A stretch of 64,000 bases of DNA from Argyresthia goedartella (taxonomy: Eukaryota; Arthropoda; Insecta; Lepidoptera; Argyresthiidae), in NCBI GenBank assembly GCA_949825045.1, contig OX463815.1, positions 34,587,356 through 34,651,355 of the forward strand. Reading direction: 5' to 3'. Shown here piece by piece: positions 1-10,820 of the stretch (its first letter is position 1; every line of letters begins with the position of its first letter). A model generated the notes under the pieces. It was not told the DNA's origin, did not search any database, and was given only the letters and a program-made list of their open reading frames with translations. Made by a program: the position numbers and the translations under genes.

Positions 1-518
1 ATGAACTAGTACATAATATTATCGACATTAATATTTCCCCTGGTGAAATAACTATCGATTGTAATCATTTCGACATGCTGAGTAAGGTCTGAGGTCACCC
101 ATCGAAAGCGAAACTACCGACAGTTCGGCAACACTTCGCGCAGTGCGATAGCAAACGTCTTGGATGCCGAAAAGGAGCTTTTGTGATAATATTAATTGCA
201 TTTCTCCCTACTGCAGCCCTCGGAATGTTCTATCGAAATATTTCTCCATTTTGGATTTTGTTGAAACGTCTAAGAATGTAAGCAACATATGTAGAACTTG
301 TTGAATAATAAAGCAACATTTGAGATTTTTTGTATCTGTCACAGTATTATGATTGATTTTTTATTATTATTTGTATTCCATACAAGATAATAAGTTCAAT
401 AACCAAAACCCGACTACTAGAATAGTGCGCTCTAAAGAGTATGAAACCTTTTACCATCGGGCGGTCAATATATTTTTAACGCTTAGGATAAATGCATGCA
501 AAGCACCAAAGAAGAGCT

Positions 519-522
<4 letters not shown>
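1..522. other. Intergenic, no gene seen
   Basis: AT-rich sequence with no supported coding region and no repeat that recurs in this window. Confidence 0.5.

Positions 523-551
<29 letters not shown>
523..551. repeat. (AT)n microsatellite
   Basis: An uninterrupted run of TA/AT dinucleotides. It abuts the 3' tail end of the adjacent minus-strand SINE. Confidence 0.9.
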
Positions 552-553
<2 letters not shown>

Positions 554-561
554 AAATAAAC

Positions 562-760
562 ATATACATTTACATACAGGTACATATATTGCTTCTGGCC
601 CCACACTAGGTTACTCTGTGTCGTGGTAACCAATAACAGCGACGTCACACATATAAAATTCCAAGACCTGGGTTTTTTTTTCTTTACCCCCAGCCGAGGA
701 TCGAACCCAGGACCTCTCGCGTGGTAGGCAGAGCCACAACCGCTGCGCCACAGAGGCCGT
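562..760 (-). mobile_element. tRNA-derived SINE, family A (copy 1)
   Basis: Read on the minus strand, the element starts with a tRNA-like head. It has an A-box-like TGGCGCAGCGG and a B-box-like GGTTCGATCC. A non-tRNA body follows with a poly-A-rich stretch (AAAGAAAAAAAAACCC), then a tail containing the conserved string GTGTGGGGCCAGAAGCAA. The same unit recurs at 6149-6333, 38228-38430 and 42509-42692, and partially at 7660-7733 and 40449-40548. Pol III box positions and recurrence support a SINE. A functional tRNA is excluded because no cloverleaf acceptor stem closes. Confidence 0.85.
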
Positions 761-2427
761 ATGCTTATTAAACCCTTTTTTAAATATATTTATGACTTTC
801 CGTCCTCTAGAGGGCGCGATATTGAATTTAGTGTGACGTCACATACCATTTAACCAGTGAACGATCAAGAAGCTTCTATGGATACCTCAGTTGCCAATTT
901 CTGACAGAAGTTTAGATGTTCTGGTGAACATACATACATATATACCGGTCAAACATAGCCCTCATTTTGGTTTCGCTGAAGTCGGCTTAAAATGAGAATA
1001 CAATGGCCGAGATAACTTCGTTAGCACTACCCTCGTATCAACATTGAAAAAGGGGAATATTTAACTGTAGCTCAAAATAAAATTATGCAAACGAATTATC
1101 TTCACTAATTAACCCATACCGTATACCAAAAAACTGACTACTCTACAAAACAAACCATTTGTTAAAAAAGCACCATCAACAAAATCATAATTCCTAACAA
1201 AACAAGCTAATCTTACTTACACACTTCACAACAAATATCTGGCTTGTCGAACACAAATTCCGTTTTTCAATACAAACATATTCTTACTTCTTCAAACTAA
1301 AATACTGACTTGCACTCAAAATTCTCAATCCAAATAACGGAATTTCTAAAATTCGTGTCTTTTGCTAGACCACACAAATTAATGTTTACTTTACTAAATT
1401 ATATTTAGCAATTTAATCATTCTGGTACCTAAAACCTTGGTACTTTTGCTAAATTTATTTTTTCTTATCCGTTTTAATGAAAATTATAAATTAAGTGAAA
1501 ACGCGGACGCCCTGCTAAAGCAAGACCTGACTTAATATACGTTGAAAAGTTTGCTAAATTAGATTTAATTGGGAAATATTAAACCGCACATCAAACATAC
1601 TGATTTGAACAGCAATCCCTAGCACGCTATTTATTCGATATATAAATATGGAATTTATTCCATACATATAGCGTGCTAGGCTTAGCTCAGCCAGTGATTT
1701 GATGATAAATACTCTTTTCATCTGTCCACATGATACTAAAGGGGATACTGCCCTACTCTTCACAGTGTCCATATCCTGAGGGATAACTCTGGTATGAGCG
1801 AAAACGCTATTAAATATAAATCGGCTTTAACATACAAATCTTCATACTCGTTTAAGAGGCTCAAGTGAAACACAATAAGTTTTCAAGGATCCCGCAAACT
1901 TTAGGGGTCGATTACAACATCTGTTACCTTATTTCAATATCGACCTTTCCAAACATGCGACTCTAATCCTTGTAGTTATAGCAGCAGGTTTGAAAATTGT
2001 GTGATGTGGGTAGACATTAACGAGTATATTCACAATAATGTATGTTGAAGTCAGCTTGTTTTTTGGCCATCTGAAAGTTTCAAATAATTGCCACTACCTA
2101 ACTGTTGTTAGTGCTTCCTAAGAGCTTTTTAATAAAATTTCGCGGACTAACTACATAATTGGCCTGTAAGGAAAAATAAATTTTTGTCAGTTTACTTCCT
2201 AACTGGTCAACTGTGATAAAAAATGCGTTGGTCCGTCAATAAGGAAATCGTTGATCAGTTTCCAGGTGTACAGTTTTAGTTGGTCATTCAGGAACGGGTG
2301 GTGCTAACATGTTACCTCTGCTAACTCGAACGGGAAAAGAGAACGGTATTTATTGTTTCATAATTCATAACGACCTATAAATAAATATTTATAAAGAAAA
2401 GCTTTTAATGAATGACCGGGATTTATT
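761..2427. other. Intergenic, no gene seen
   Basis: No supported gene. The only structure noted is a two-level palindrome at 1619-1679. Short ORFs here lack recognisable domains. Confidence 0.5.
1619..1679. repeat. Two-level palindrome
   Basis: Outer arms CTAGCACGCTAT (1619-1630) and ATAGCGTGCTAG (1668-1679) are perfect reverse complements. Inside them TATGGAAT and ATTCCATA form a second hairpin. No function can be assigned. Confidence 0.7.
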
Positions 2428-2639
2428 CATATTCATATTCTTTATTGCACAGAAATCTTAATAGTAAGGTAACAAAACATTTTATGAGCAAAGGCGAGCT
2501 TATCTCTAAAGAGAGATTTCTACCAGAAAACCTAGGTAGGACAGGAAAAATTGTGCAACAGGAGAGTCCTAGTGCGCAATAAAACTGTACACATCTAATT
2601 GTTTACAACTAAAACATAATAATGTAATAAATGATATAT

Positions 2640-3545
2640 GATGATGATGATGATGATGTAATCCTGTAATCCCTCATCAGGGACATAGGGCTCGAAGGAG
2701 AGATTTCCACTTCTCACGATCTTGTGCGGCAGTTTCCAGGTCCTTCCAGTCGAGCCCAGTTGATGCAGCCTTTTTTTCAACTGAGCGCCTCCAGGTGATA
2801 CGGGGGCAGCCCGGCCTTCTTTTTCCATACGCTTGCCACGTTAACCCTTGTTTGGGCAGATGATTATCTGGTCTTCTCAAGGCATGTCCAATCCAGCGCC
2901 ATTTCCTCATTAGGATCTCCTTGTCGATGGGTTTTTGGTCAGTCATCTCCCACAGCCTTGCATTTGAGATGGTTCGTGGCCAGCAAATCCCTAGTATCCG
3001 CCGTAAACATTTGTTCACGAAGACCTGTAGCTTGCTGGTTACTTCATTTTTGACGAGCCATGTCTCGCATCCCTATAGGAGGACTGACTTGACGTTGGAG
3101 TTGAATACTCTGATCTTTGTACGCCGAGTGATTATGGAAGACGTCCAAACAGGTTTCAACTGCGCATACGCGGCTCTAGCCTTGTTGATGCGCGCCTCTA
3201 CATCCGCCTCCGCTCCCCCCAGTGGGTCCACGACGCTCCCCAGGTAGATAAAGCGCTGCACTTGTTCGACCACCTCGCCATTGACATAAGTGGGTGCTGC
3301 ATCAGAGGTGTTTAGGCGCATGTCTTTGGTCTTGCTACAGTTGATGCGCAGCCCTTCTTTAGCAGCTTCGTTTGTGAGGTCGTCGGTCTTGGACTGTAGT
3401 TGGTCACGGGATGTGGCGAGCAGACAGAGATCGTCTGCGAAGTCTATGTCCTCGAGGGACTTACTTTGCAACCATGGCAGACCTCTCCCTTCTTTACTGG
3501 TTACTCTACGCATCACATCATCCAAGACAATCAGGAACAGCAGCG
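2640..3545 (-). mobile_element. RTE-type LINE, 5'-truncated, nested insertion with TSD
   Basis: The minus-strand ORF (3525-2677) reads as the C-terminal part of an RTE-clade reverse transcriptase. It has FADDLCLLA (motif C), a conserved RFIYLGSVVDPLGG stretch, then MRKWRWIGHALRRPD and GKRRPGCPRITWRRS. One in-frame TAG (3073-3075) replaces the Tyr expected in LLYGCETW. The 3' end carries a (CAT)n tail (plus-strand GATGATGATGATG at 2640-2658), as expected for RTE elements. An 11-bp duplication AAATGATATAT (2629-2639 and 3546-3556) flanks it. Confidence 0.88.
3073..3525 (-). pseudogene. RTE reverse transcriptase fragment (with 2677-3018 in the same frame)
   Basis: A 5'-truncated RT: finger and palm motifs upstream of FADD are missing. 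The YADD-class catalytic pair is present as FADD near residue 28 of the fragment. The frame continues to 2677 after a single TAG at 3073-3075, so one nonsense change separates the two open segments. It encoded reverse transcription at the nicked target site. It is not autonomous because the endonuclease domain is absent. Confidence 0.8.
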
Positions 3546-4312
3546 AAATGATATATACTAAATAAAATTCAAAAGCAAAAAATTAAATATATATCAAACA
3601 TATACTACTTATATATACATATATAAAAGTACCTATCACGAAAGAGAAAGGAAATGCTCTTTCAATCTTGTCTTAAAAGTGAAAATTGAGGGACTATCTC
3701 TAATAGCGCAGGGAAGTGCGTTCCACAGTCGGATCGCCGTTAACCTAAACGAGTGTTTGTAAGCGGCAGTGTTATGCCAAGGAGTAGAGAGAAGAGACAT
3801 CGTGTGGGATCTCCGGTTGCTATGCCTGGAGGAAATAAACTCGAAACGTTCTCGAAGATATGAGGGGTAGCGGGGATTTCGCAAAATGTTGAACAGATAG
3901 GAGAGAACGTGCATATAACGACGAAGGCGGATCGGAAGCCACCCCAACTCCTTGCGATACTGTGAGACATCCGATGTTTTGAAAACATTCGAGTTTGTTC
4001 AGTTGTTCTTCGTTCGCACCGATCCAGCAAACATCTGCATAGTCGATTAAAGGTAGTAGGAGGGACTGGGCAAGGGTGATTTTAGTCTGCTGTGGCAGGT
4101 AGTGCTGCAATCTCCGTAGGGAGTGAAATGACGCAAAGAATCGTCTGCTGACCTCACAAACATGGGGCGACCAGGACAACAATTTATCAAATACAACCCC
4201 AAGATTCTTGGCCTCCTCGCTGTATTAAATTATGTTACCATCATACACTATAGGGTCGACGGGCATTTTCTGAACTAGGTTATGAGAGTGACGAGTACCC
4301 AATATCATGGAT

Positions 4313-4860
4313 TCTTAGGGTTCCATACCCGAAGGGTCCAAACGGAGCCCTATTGCTGTCACTCACGTGTCCGTCCGTCCGTCCGCCGACTGTCACACAG
4401 GTTTTACAGCCAAACGGTTTAAGCTACAGTCTTCAATTTTACACAGTATAAACACCATGTTGACCCAAAGACATATGAATTGTCAAAAAATATTTTTAAA
4501 TGTTTTTAAGGCGGGCTACCATATAGCTAAAGGAAGGCGCAAAACAAAACGGCCTACCCCGTTGAATGGGATATCGTTGTTTAGGACTCGTTGAGAAGAT
4601 AAATATTACAGTTTTGTTCAAAAAATATTTTAAAGCAAAGGAATGAGAGACCACCAAAGACAGTTTTTTTTACAAAACATTATACCGAACAAGTTTTTTA
4701 CTTTCTATTGATCTTAAAATTTGGTGATAATATTAATTGTTATAAATATATTACCAATTTATTGATAAATCATATTTTTGTTTTTTTTAGGCTTATGTTC
4801 TACATTTGTTACGGAACCCTAAATGTGCGAAGTCCGACACGGACACAGCCGGCTTTTGAT
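4313..4860 (+). mobile_element. AGGGTTCC-type lepidopteran repeat (copy 1)
   Basis: Begins TTAGGGTTCCATACCCGAAGGGT and includes a CCGTCCGTCCGTCCG block at 4370-4386. It ends with TACGGAACCCTAA followed by a GTGCGAAGTCCGACACGG segment. The two TTAGGGTTCC / GGAACCCTAA ends are inverted. A second, interrupted copy lies at 25667-28335. From general knowledge this is a very common repeat in moth genomes; its transposition class is not settled here. It abuts the truncated 5' end of LINE family D. Confidence 0.7.
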
Positions 4861-5066
4861 TTAATTCTCTGCGGTCCAGAGGGACTAAGTATTTTTTTTT
4901 ATGAAAAACGCAAAGCAACCACTGCAAATTGAAAATCTTTTGTATGGGAAGTCCATCCTTTTCTATTAAATGGCATTGGTAGTGTACTGAGAATATCGAA
5001 ACTCTTTGCTCACATAACTAAAATAATGTATGGTAGCGGACTTTATGTTTGACAGGTGGCTGCGCG

Positions 5067-5441
5067 ATACATAGAGTTATAAAGCAAAGAGTTTTGTTAA
5101 TCTTAGGCGATATTATGCGAAATGGTATAAATGTCATAGCAATACATAGAGTTATAAAGCAAAGAGTTTTGTTAATCTTAGGCGATATTATGCGAAATGG
5201 TATAAATGTCATAGCAATACATAGAGTTATAAAGCAAAGAGTTTTGTTAATCTTAGGCGATATTATGCGAAATGGTATAAATGTCATAGCAATACATAGA
5301 GTTATAAAGCAAAGAGTTTTGTTAATCTTAGGCGATATTATGCGAAATGGTATAAATGTCATAGCAATACATAGAGTTATAAAGCAAAGAGTTTTGTTAA
5401 TCTTAGGCGATATTATGCGAAATGGTATAAATGTCATAGCA
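5067..5441. repeat. Minisatellite, 5 identical copies of a 75-bp unit
   Basis: The unit starts ATACATAGAGTTATAAAGCA at 5067, 5142, 5217, 5292 and 5367. The five copies look identical base for base. The unit is 25 codons long, so any frame that is open once stays open. ORFs therefore run through the array on both strands (5049-5546 plus, 5437-5018 minus). No signal peptide or known domain is seen, and I treat it as a non-coding tandem repeat. Confidence 0.95.
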
Positions 5442-5570
5442 ACTCGGTTAAATGAGGCACTTCAACATGTTCTTCTTAAATTTATAGATAACCTGGCTAA
5501 TGCCCGCAACTTCATCTGCTTGTTACTAGGAAATATAATTTACTGAAATGACGTTACCCTCCAAAGTTAA

Positions 5571-5854
5571 TGTCAAAGTCAAAGTACTTTATTACTGTAG
5601 ATATTTACATATACTTAGCAAACGTCATTTTTTGCCTCTTCTCTACATTGGACCACTGTGGGGAGAAGAAGGGCGTAGAAACTCCCACAGATTGATTTTT
5701 AGATCTCTTTTAAAAATAGTTGTGCTTAACTAATACAAATATGAAAATTTTTATTGTTATGATTGATAAGCAGGAATAAATAATTACAAAACTATTAACA
5801 GCAAGGTCTGTGTTGAGCCAGATCAACCCCATACAGTCCTGTGATTTAAGTACT
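5571..5854 (-). mobile_element. CR1-like LINE (family K) 3' end fragment
   Basis: About 285 bp near-identical to the reverse complement of 36560-36838, the 3' end of the full-length LINE. It includes the last ORF2 codons, GGTCTGTGTTGAGCCAGAT, and the 3' tail of TTGACTT-type short repeats. It is severely 5' truncated, as is usual for LINE insertions. Confidence 0.9.
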
Positions 5855-6148
5855 CCTCCTGGTACAGCCGGCTAATAGTATCATGCATGTTAGCCTAGCT
5901 CATACAAAACACTTTATAAGTACAATACAAGATTAGATCACCTACGTGATGACTGGTGTACGTCATTTATTATCAAATATATTTTTTTATTTTATCTTTG
6001 AAATCACAGATGTGTGTAAGTTACACATTTTATTTGTAATACACACTGACCATTTATAGATGTATTTGTTATTAAGTTAATATGTGCAGCTGAGACAAAC
6101 CACCTGTGGTTTTACAGCATGCACTATATAACAACAAATAGTCATAAA
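5855..6148. other. Intergenic, nothing recognised
   Basis: AT-rich, no coding or repeat signal recognised. Confidence 0.5.
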
Positions 6149-6333
6149 TATAAACATTTACATACAGGCACATACATTGCTTCTAGCCCCACACTAGGAT
6201 ACCCTATGTATCGGAACCAGAAACAGCGACGTTACACACATATAAACATCCAAGACCTGGGGTTTTTTTTTCTTTAGCCACAGCCGGGGATTGCATGGTA
6301 AGCAGAGCCACAGCCACACGCCACAGAGGTCGT
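6149..6333 (-). mobile_element. SINE family A (copy 2), internal deletion
   Basis: Shares the family A tail (GCTTCTAGCCCCACACTAGG), the ACATATAAACATCCAAGACCTGG body and the CCACAGAGGTCGT head end. The segment around the B box (GGACCTCTCGC in other copies) is deleted, so this copy has lost its internal promoter. Confidence 0.85.
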
Positions 6334-6398
6334 CGAAAATATAAATATCAACAATTTTGAGAACATAAAAAACTATATCTTAAAAAAATAACCTTTAT

Positions 6399-6905
6399 TA
6401 AAGCCCGGGCCGTTCATTTAGGACCGGCGTTTGAGCAAATAGCCTTTTGATTAAAATAAAGCATTCGACAATGCTTTACACACATTTAACAACCAGCCTA
6501 ACCAAATTCAAACCCTTAGATTTAGAGGAGTGGAGAACCAGGCCAATTCGATTTGGCAAAATGGCGACAATGTAACAGCTGATTTATTTTAGATTCAACT
6601 TATCCGAAATACGAACAGTTTGCTATAGGTCAATTCCCGCCAAATACTATACTTAATTAAAGTCGGGGCCGTTCATTTGGTACCGGCGTATAAGCAAATG
6701 GTTAGCCTTTTAATTAAAATAAAGTATTATCGGACATATTTAACAACCAGCCCTACCAAAATCCAGCCTTTTGATGAGTTGTGGAGCACCAGGGGCCAAT
6801 TCGTTTGTGCAAAATGGGGTCAATGCAACAGCTGATTTCTTTCAGAATCAACTTAACCGAAATACGAACAGGTTCCTATAGGTCACTTTCTGACAAATAC
6901 TAAAG
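6399..6905. repeat. Diverged tandem duplication, ~255-bp unit
   Basis: Two direct copies (about 6399-6657 and 6658-6905) share GGGCCGTTCATTT, TTTAACAACCAGCC, CAGCTGATTT and CCGAAATACGAACAG in the same order. Many substitutions and small indels mark an old duplication. No coding function is seen. A minus-strand ORF overlapping the right end (7123-6848) has no recognisable domain. Confidence 0.8.
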
Positions 6906-7584
6906 CTAGGTTGTGTTAGGTCACAACTTGTACAACCTGGAGCCGAAGTAAGCAGAGAGGATCGAGGAAATCCCATGGGGCAAGGCAAATCCTTCTTGCT
7001 TAGGCAACTCGTTAAATGTTTCATTATTTTCCACCCCCTCACGCACCGGACCGCTCGAAGTTTATCGGATGAACAAGTGGAAATATTATAAAAACAAATG
7101 ACAGATAATCTCGCCTTCTCCATATGTTTTCCGTGAATGTAACTTTTTAAATATCTGTATGCAACGCAATAAATAATTATGAATTATGATATAACCCATT
7201 CTTTCAATACCACATACACAATTATTAATGCGCCTGGTTACGTACATCGAGTATGAAAGTAGCCGCACCAATAACTTAGTAAACTACATTTGGTGATCTA
7301 AATCCGACTTATAGGGCCTTACCACAAAAAAATATACTACTGTTCAACACTTGTTTAAAAACAAAAACGTATGGGATTTGAGGTTTTTTTTTAGGTTAAA
7401 CGCTGTTTAATAATTTTTGTGGTAACACGGATAGTCTTTTCACTAGCATCAAATAGCGTACTAGTAGGTGCCCGCGGCTTCGCTCGAGCAAACTCATGTA
7501 AAAATGCCCTGTGCATACAAATATTAACCTCCCGTCCTCCTCTCTTCCACTACCCTCTCCCCCTCCTCTTTCTGCCTCTGTTTT
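6906..7584. other. Intergenic; lepidopteran repeat motif only
   Basis: No gene supported. GCCCGCGGCTTCGCTCG (7470-7486) is a motif I know from dispersed lepidopteran repeats. A partial copy of the adjacent MITE interior follows at about 7585-7655. Confidence 0.45.
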
Positions 7585-7659
7585 TTTCTCTCGTTAGTTT
7601 ACAAACTATCGATAAATTGTAAACTGTACCGTACTGCTTACTATGCGATTACGACTGTC

Positions 7660-7733
7660 GTGAGAACCAGAAACACTGACATCACACACATATAAACATC
7701 CAAGATCTGGGGTATATTTTTCTTTAACCCAGC
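7660..7733 (-). mobile_element. SINE family A fragment (copy 3)
   Basis: Only the middle of family A is present (ACATCACACACATATAAACATCC through the poly-A-rich stretch). The tRNA head and most of the tail are absent. Confidence 0.7.
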
Positions 7734-7755
7734 CTTTATACCTATATATGTCAAC

Positions 7756-8123
7756 GTAAGATTGTCACTCCCGTTAGTTTATAATCAACTTTTTCTCTCT
7801 CGTTAGTTTACAAACTATCGATAAATTGTAAACTGTAATGCACTGCTTACGATATGGACGCGTTAGTTTACAATAAAACTGTTAAATTGTGAACTGGTTT
7901 AAACTTGAATTGCAAAGGAAATACCAGGGCAGACACTAGGGTAGCTTAGGTAAAGACTAGAGGGGGTGAGCGCAGTGAAGACCCCGAATAGTCTTCGTGT
8001 TAGGTTGACATGTAGTAAGTACAAAAGATACGTAAATGCTTACCCTGTCGGTCTGGTTTACAATTTTCGATAGTTTACAAACTAACGCGTTAGTTTATAA
8101 ACTAAGAGTTTTGACAATCTTAC
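7756..8123. mobile_element. MITE with perfect 12-bp TIRs
   Basis: Terminal repeats GTAAGATTGTCA (7756-7767) and TGACAATCTTAC (8112-8123) are perfect inverses. Subterminal CGTTAGTTTATAA motifs also recur inverted. The internal core at about 7968-8020 (GGGGGTGAGCG...TTCGTGTTAGGTTGA) recurs in the MITEs at 40070-40332, 57585-57814 and 61898-62241. There is no transposase ORF, so it is non-autonomous. Confidence 0.85.
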
Positions 8124-8462
8124 AGTGATAAAGGATCGCATTATAGTTTAATTACCACATTCATACGGCAATCTAAACGAATAAAACTATTATACAACCA
8201 TCGTAACACAATTACCATCTTAAATCAGAACCCTACCCCGGGGCCCGAAACTAAAGGTCAACAGGTTAGGGAACATTTACCTAATGGGTCGGAATAACAA
8301 ATAGACGATGAATATAGTCTAATTGCAAAGGGTTGAACTACAGAAATCAATATGTACCTTCTAAACTCTACAAAGTGTAACAGAATGTGCTGGTGGAGTC
8401 TTATGATATAGGGTTACCGTGGAAGTTTTACTGTTTTACTATAAAAAATATTCAACATAGCC
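8124..8462. other. Flank of the BEL element, no gene
   Basis: No gene or repeat recognised. The last five bases (TAGCC, 8458-8462) are the left copy of the BEL target-site duplication. Confidence 0.55.
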
Positions 8463-9032
8463 TGATTAATTCCACGCCTCAACCGAACGGCGTGGAATCA
8501 TGAGGGGCTGGGTTTTTGCCAGCACGGGAGAGAATCGTGAGTGGTACTTTACCTTGCCGTCGTAGACCGGAATTCGAAAGTTCGATTCGAGGCAGGAATA
8601 CGGGATAGGAGCACAAGTGTGTTAGGAGAGGAACCGAATCTCACTCGTTTCGCTGCCCGACGCTGTCGCCGGCGTGTTGCTTGCCGACACGAGGAGTCGC
8701 CGTCCGAATACGACGAGTTGGGGACCGTACAACTTCGACCTTCACAACACGAATCACTGACGCGAATCTACTTATTTCCCGACGATTGTTATGATTAACA
8801 CTCCGACCAGGCCCGACACCTGTGTTAGACAATTGTTACACTGAAATACATTCAGGGCCCGACGCCATGAGCAGACATGTTTTTTCTCACGACAAGAAAG
8901 TAACCTCTAATTTTTCATCTCGTTTCGATACGAGTGACCGCTGCGGTTCCGTTTCCGCTAGTGATGTCCCGATTACCCGCGATCGATCCGCGCAACGAAA
9001 ACCGGTGCGTTCCGAAGCATAAATATTAAACA
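8463..9032 (-). repeat. BEL 3' LTR (570 bp)
   Basis: Starts TGATTAATTCCACGCC and ends AAATATTAAACA on the plus strand. It is about 99% identical to 22388-22956. Visible differences are GTGTTAGG/GTGGTAGG, GATTGTT/GATTATT, TTCAGGG/TTCAAGG, GATTACC/GATTAGC, CCGGTG/CCGATG, and one extra A in GCAGACATG. Confidence 0.95.
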
Positions 9033-9060
9033 GTCACCCGCCCGGACAGGCCCGAATCTG

Positions 9061-9506
9061 TCCCTAATCAATAGGAATTTATAGAACTGGAAAGAGCACA
9101 ACGAGCCTTACTAAAAACTATATTATTTAAGCCATATCGGTTCCCTACAGCATCTCTGTATGCCCTTTGTGATATGCTCTCAGTAAGACGTTTATATAAC
9201 CTACGCATCATTCTTAGACTGCACAAGTCCCTATTATTTGAAATAAATATTTATAAACAGAAGAGAAATGGAAATGTTTCAGAAATGGTTCGCACAAGGA
9301 CTACTTGTGCTAGTTGCCAAATGGCAAAACAATCTGCACTTTTATATAATAAAATTAACAAAAAACTAGACATATACCCTAAAACAAACTTTGAGTGTAA
9401 AAAGGTCTTAATCGAATGGCTTAAGAGTTTAAGCTACAATGAAACAGAACATTTAATAAAATGTCTTGTATAGTGTGCAAATGTTAATATAAGACTCTGA
9501 ACACAA

Positions 9507-9557
<51 letters not shown>

Positions 9558-9560
9558 ACT
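9061..9560 (+). mobile_element. LINE 3' fragment inserted in the BEL 3' region
   Basis: Plus-strand frames from about 9085 to 9473 read as the C-terminal end of a Jockey/CR1-type RT (QRALLKTILFKPYRFPTASL, then RRLYNLRIILRLHKSLLFEI). The segment ends in a (CA)n tail at 9508-9556, consistent with a LINE 3' end. It lies between the BEL 3' LTR and the BEL integrase end, so it is a separate insertion. No clear target duplication was found. Confidence 0.65.
9508..9556. repeat. (CA)n microsatellite
   Basis: A run of AC dinucleotides at the 3' end of the LINE fragment. Confidence 0.9.
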
Positions 9561-9740
9561 CACACACATCTTCTATCCTTAATTCTACGAACTAAAATAT
9601 TAAACTGCATGTTATATTTTAATACTAGGTTGTTTATTCGAATTACTAAATGTATATTTGTGGAAGAGCGGGCCCTCCTGACACAGGTATTTCTATACTT
9701 ACTAGGAGGGTCCAGCCCCTGTATATTATTTGTAAATTTA

Positions 9741-10820
9741 TTATGAATAAACAATTTGAATTTTTGATTTTTTTTTTTGAATAGGAAGGCGAGAAAGTGT
9801 TGCGACCGCTCTCTTGAGGACCGAGTCCCCCACCTTGACTTCTGCTGATCGAGGCGTGCCATCCCGACCCGTGTACAAATTGACGATCCGTCCTCGTCTC
9901 CATCTCAATGGTGGCAGGTTCGCATCCTTAATCAGCACCAAATCACCGACTTGAGGGGGGCTCGTCCGGTCAGTCCACTTAAGGCGCTGCTGCAAGATGT
10001 GCAAATACTCAAGGGACCACCGTTTCCAAAAATCTTGAGCCATCTGCTGCAACATCTGCCACCTAGTTAACCGACTTAACTTAACATCACCGAATGGGTA
10101 TTCTGGCAGGGCGTTAAGGGGCTGACCTATCAGGAAGTGACCCGGCGTCAACGCTTCCAAGTCATTTGGATCCGAACTGAGCGGGCACAACGGACGCGAG
10201 TTCAGTGTCATTTCAATTTTACAGAACAGCGTCGCAAGCTCTTCAAAGCGTAGAGAGGTCTCACCGATGATCCTCGTCAGGTGCGACTTAGCCGATTTAG
10301 CCGCAGCCTCAAAAATTCCTCCCCAATGAGGACATCTCGGCGGACTGAAAACCCATTCAATCCCTCGTCGGGAGCAAGCCGTACCGATGGCGTCCTGGTT
10401 TCCGTTCAGGAATTGAGTGACCTCCTGCAGATATCGCCTGGCTCCGACAAAATTTGTGCCGTTGTCCGAACGGATTAATGTCGGGAGGCCCCTTCGTGAG
10501 ACGAACCGATCCAGACATGCGATAAATGCCTCTGTAGTGAGGTCACTGACCACCTACAAGTGGACTGCCATCGTGGCCAAGCACAGGAAGACGCACAGGT
10601 ATGCCTTCACTAATCTGGCGTTCCGTAGCTGTGAAGACTTGACCATGAATGGTCCCGCGAAATCCGTTCCGACACCCGCAAAGGGCCGGATTTCGTTTAC
10701 CCTATCCGAGGGCAAATCGCCCATCTGGGGCTGCATCGTAGCCGCCTTGGCCCGATAACAAGGCAGGCACCGAAATACGACGCTACGCACTAAGCGTCTT
10801 CCCGATAGAATCCAGAACTC
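9741..10820 (-). pseudogene. BEL integrase
   Basis: Catalyses insertion of the cDNA into the genome. An N-terminal zinc-binding stretch with CLPC is followed by the core domain. Its catalytic Asp lies in GTDFAGPF, the second Asp in RSDNGTNFVGA, and Glu in PHWGGIFEAA. A C-terminal region with VGDLVLIKDANLPPLRW is typical of BEL/Pao. One TAG at 10554-10556 interrupts the frame where related elements have Glu (AVHL-stop-VVSDLTTEAF). Apart from that the core frame is open from 11042 to 9741, but a frameshift near 10820 separates it from RNase H. Confidence 0.88.

Larger units (their letters stand above)
2428..4312 (-). mobile_element. LINE family D, 5'-truncated, interrupted by an RTE
   Basis: A non-LTR retrotransposon 3' end on the minus strand, in two pieces (4312-3546 and 2639-2428). 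The coding part (4182-3636, several frames) matches the C-terminal reverse transcriptase/thumb region of Jockey/CR1-type LINEs, with stretches such as NLGVVFDK, DYADVCW and IRLWNALP. The 3' UTR carries CTCTTTAGAGATAAGCTCGC. A sister copy lies at 43562-44205 and a tail fragment at 41665-41720. Frames are shifted near 3950 and a stop lies near 4229, so this is a dead copy. It is cut by the RTE element at 2640-3545. Confidence 0.8.

Noticed and set aside
5067..5441. CRISPR-like array
   Set aside because: Units are contiguous with no unique spacers, and the DNA is animal nuclear.
5049..5546. 165-codon ORF through the 75-bp repeats as a protein gene
   Set aside because: It is open only because the unit is 75 bp. 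The opposite strand is open as well, and there is no domain, signal peptide or splice support.
9061..9600. Target duplication of the LINE fragment (TCTGTCCCTAATC vs TCTATCCTTAATT)
   Set aside because: Only 10 of 13 bases agree and the position relative to the (CA)n tail is uncertain.
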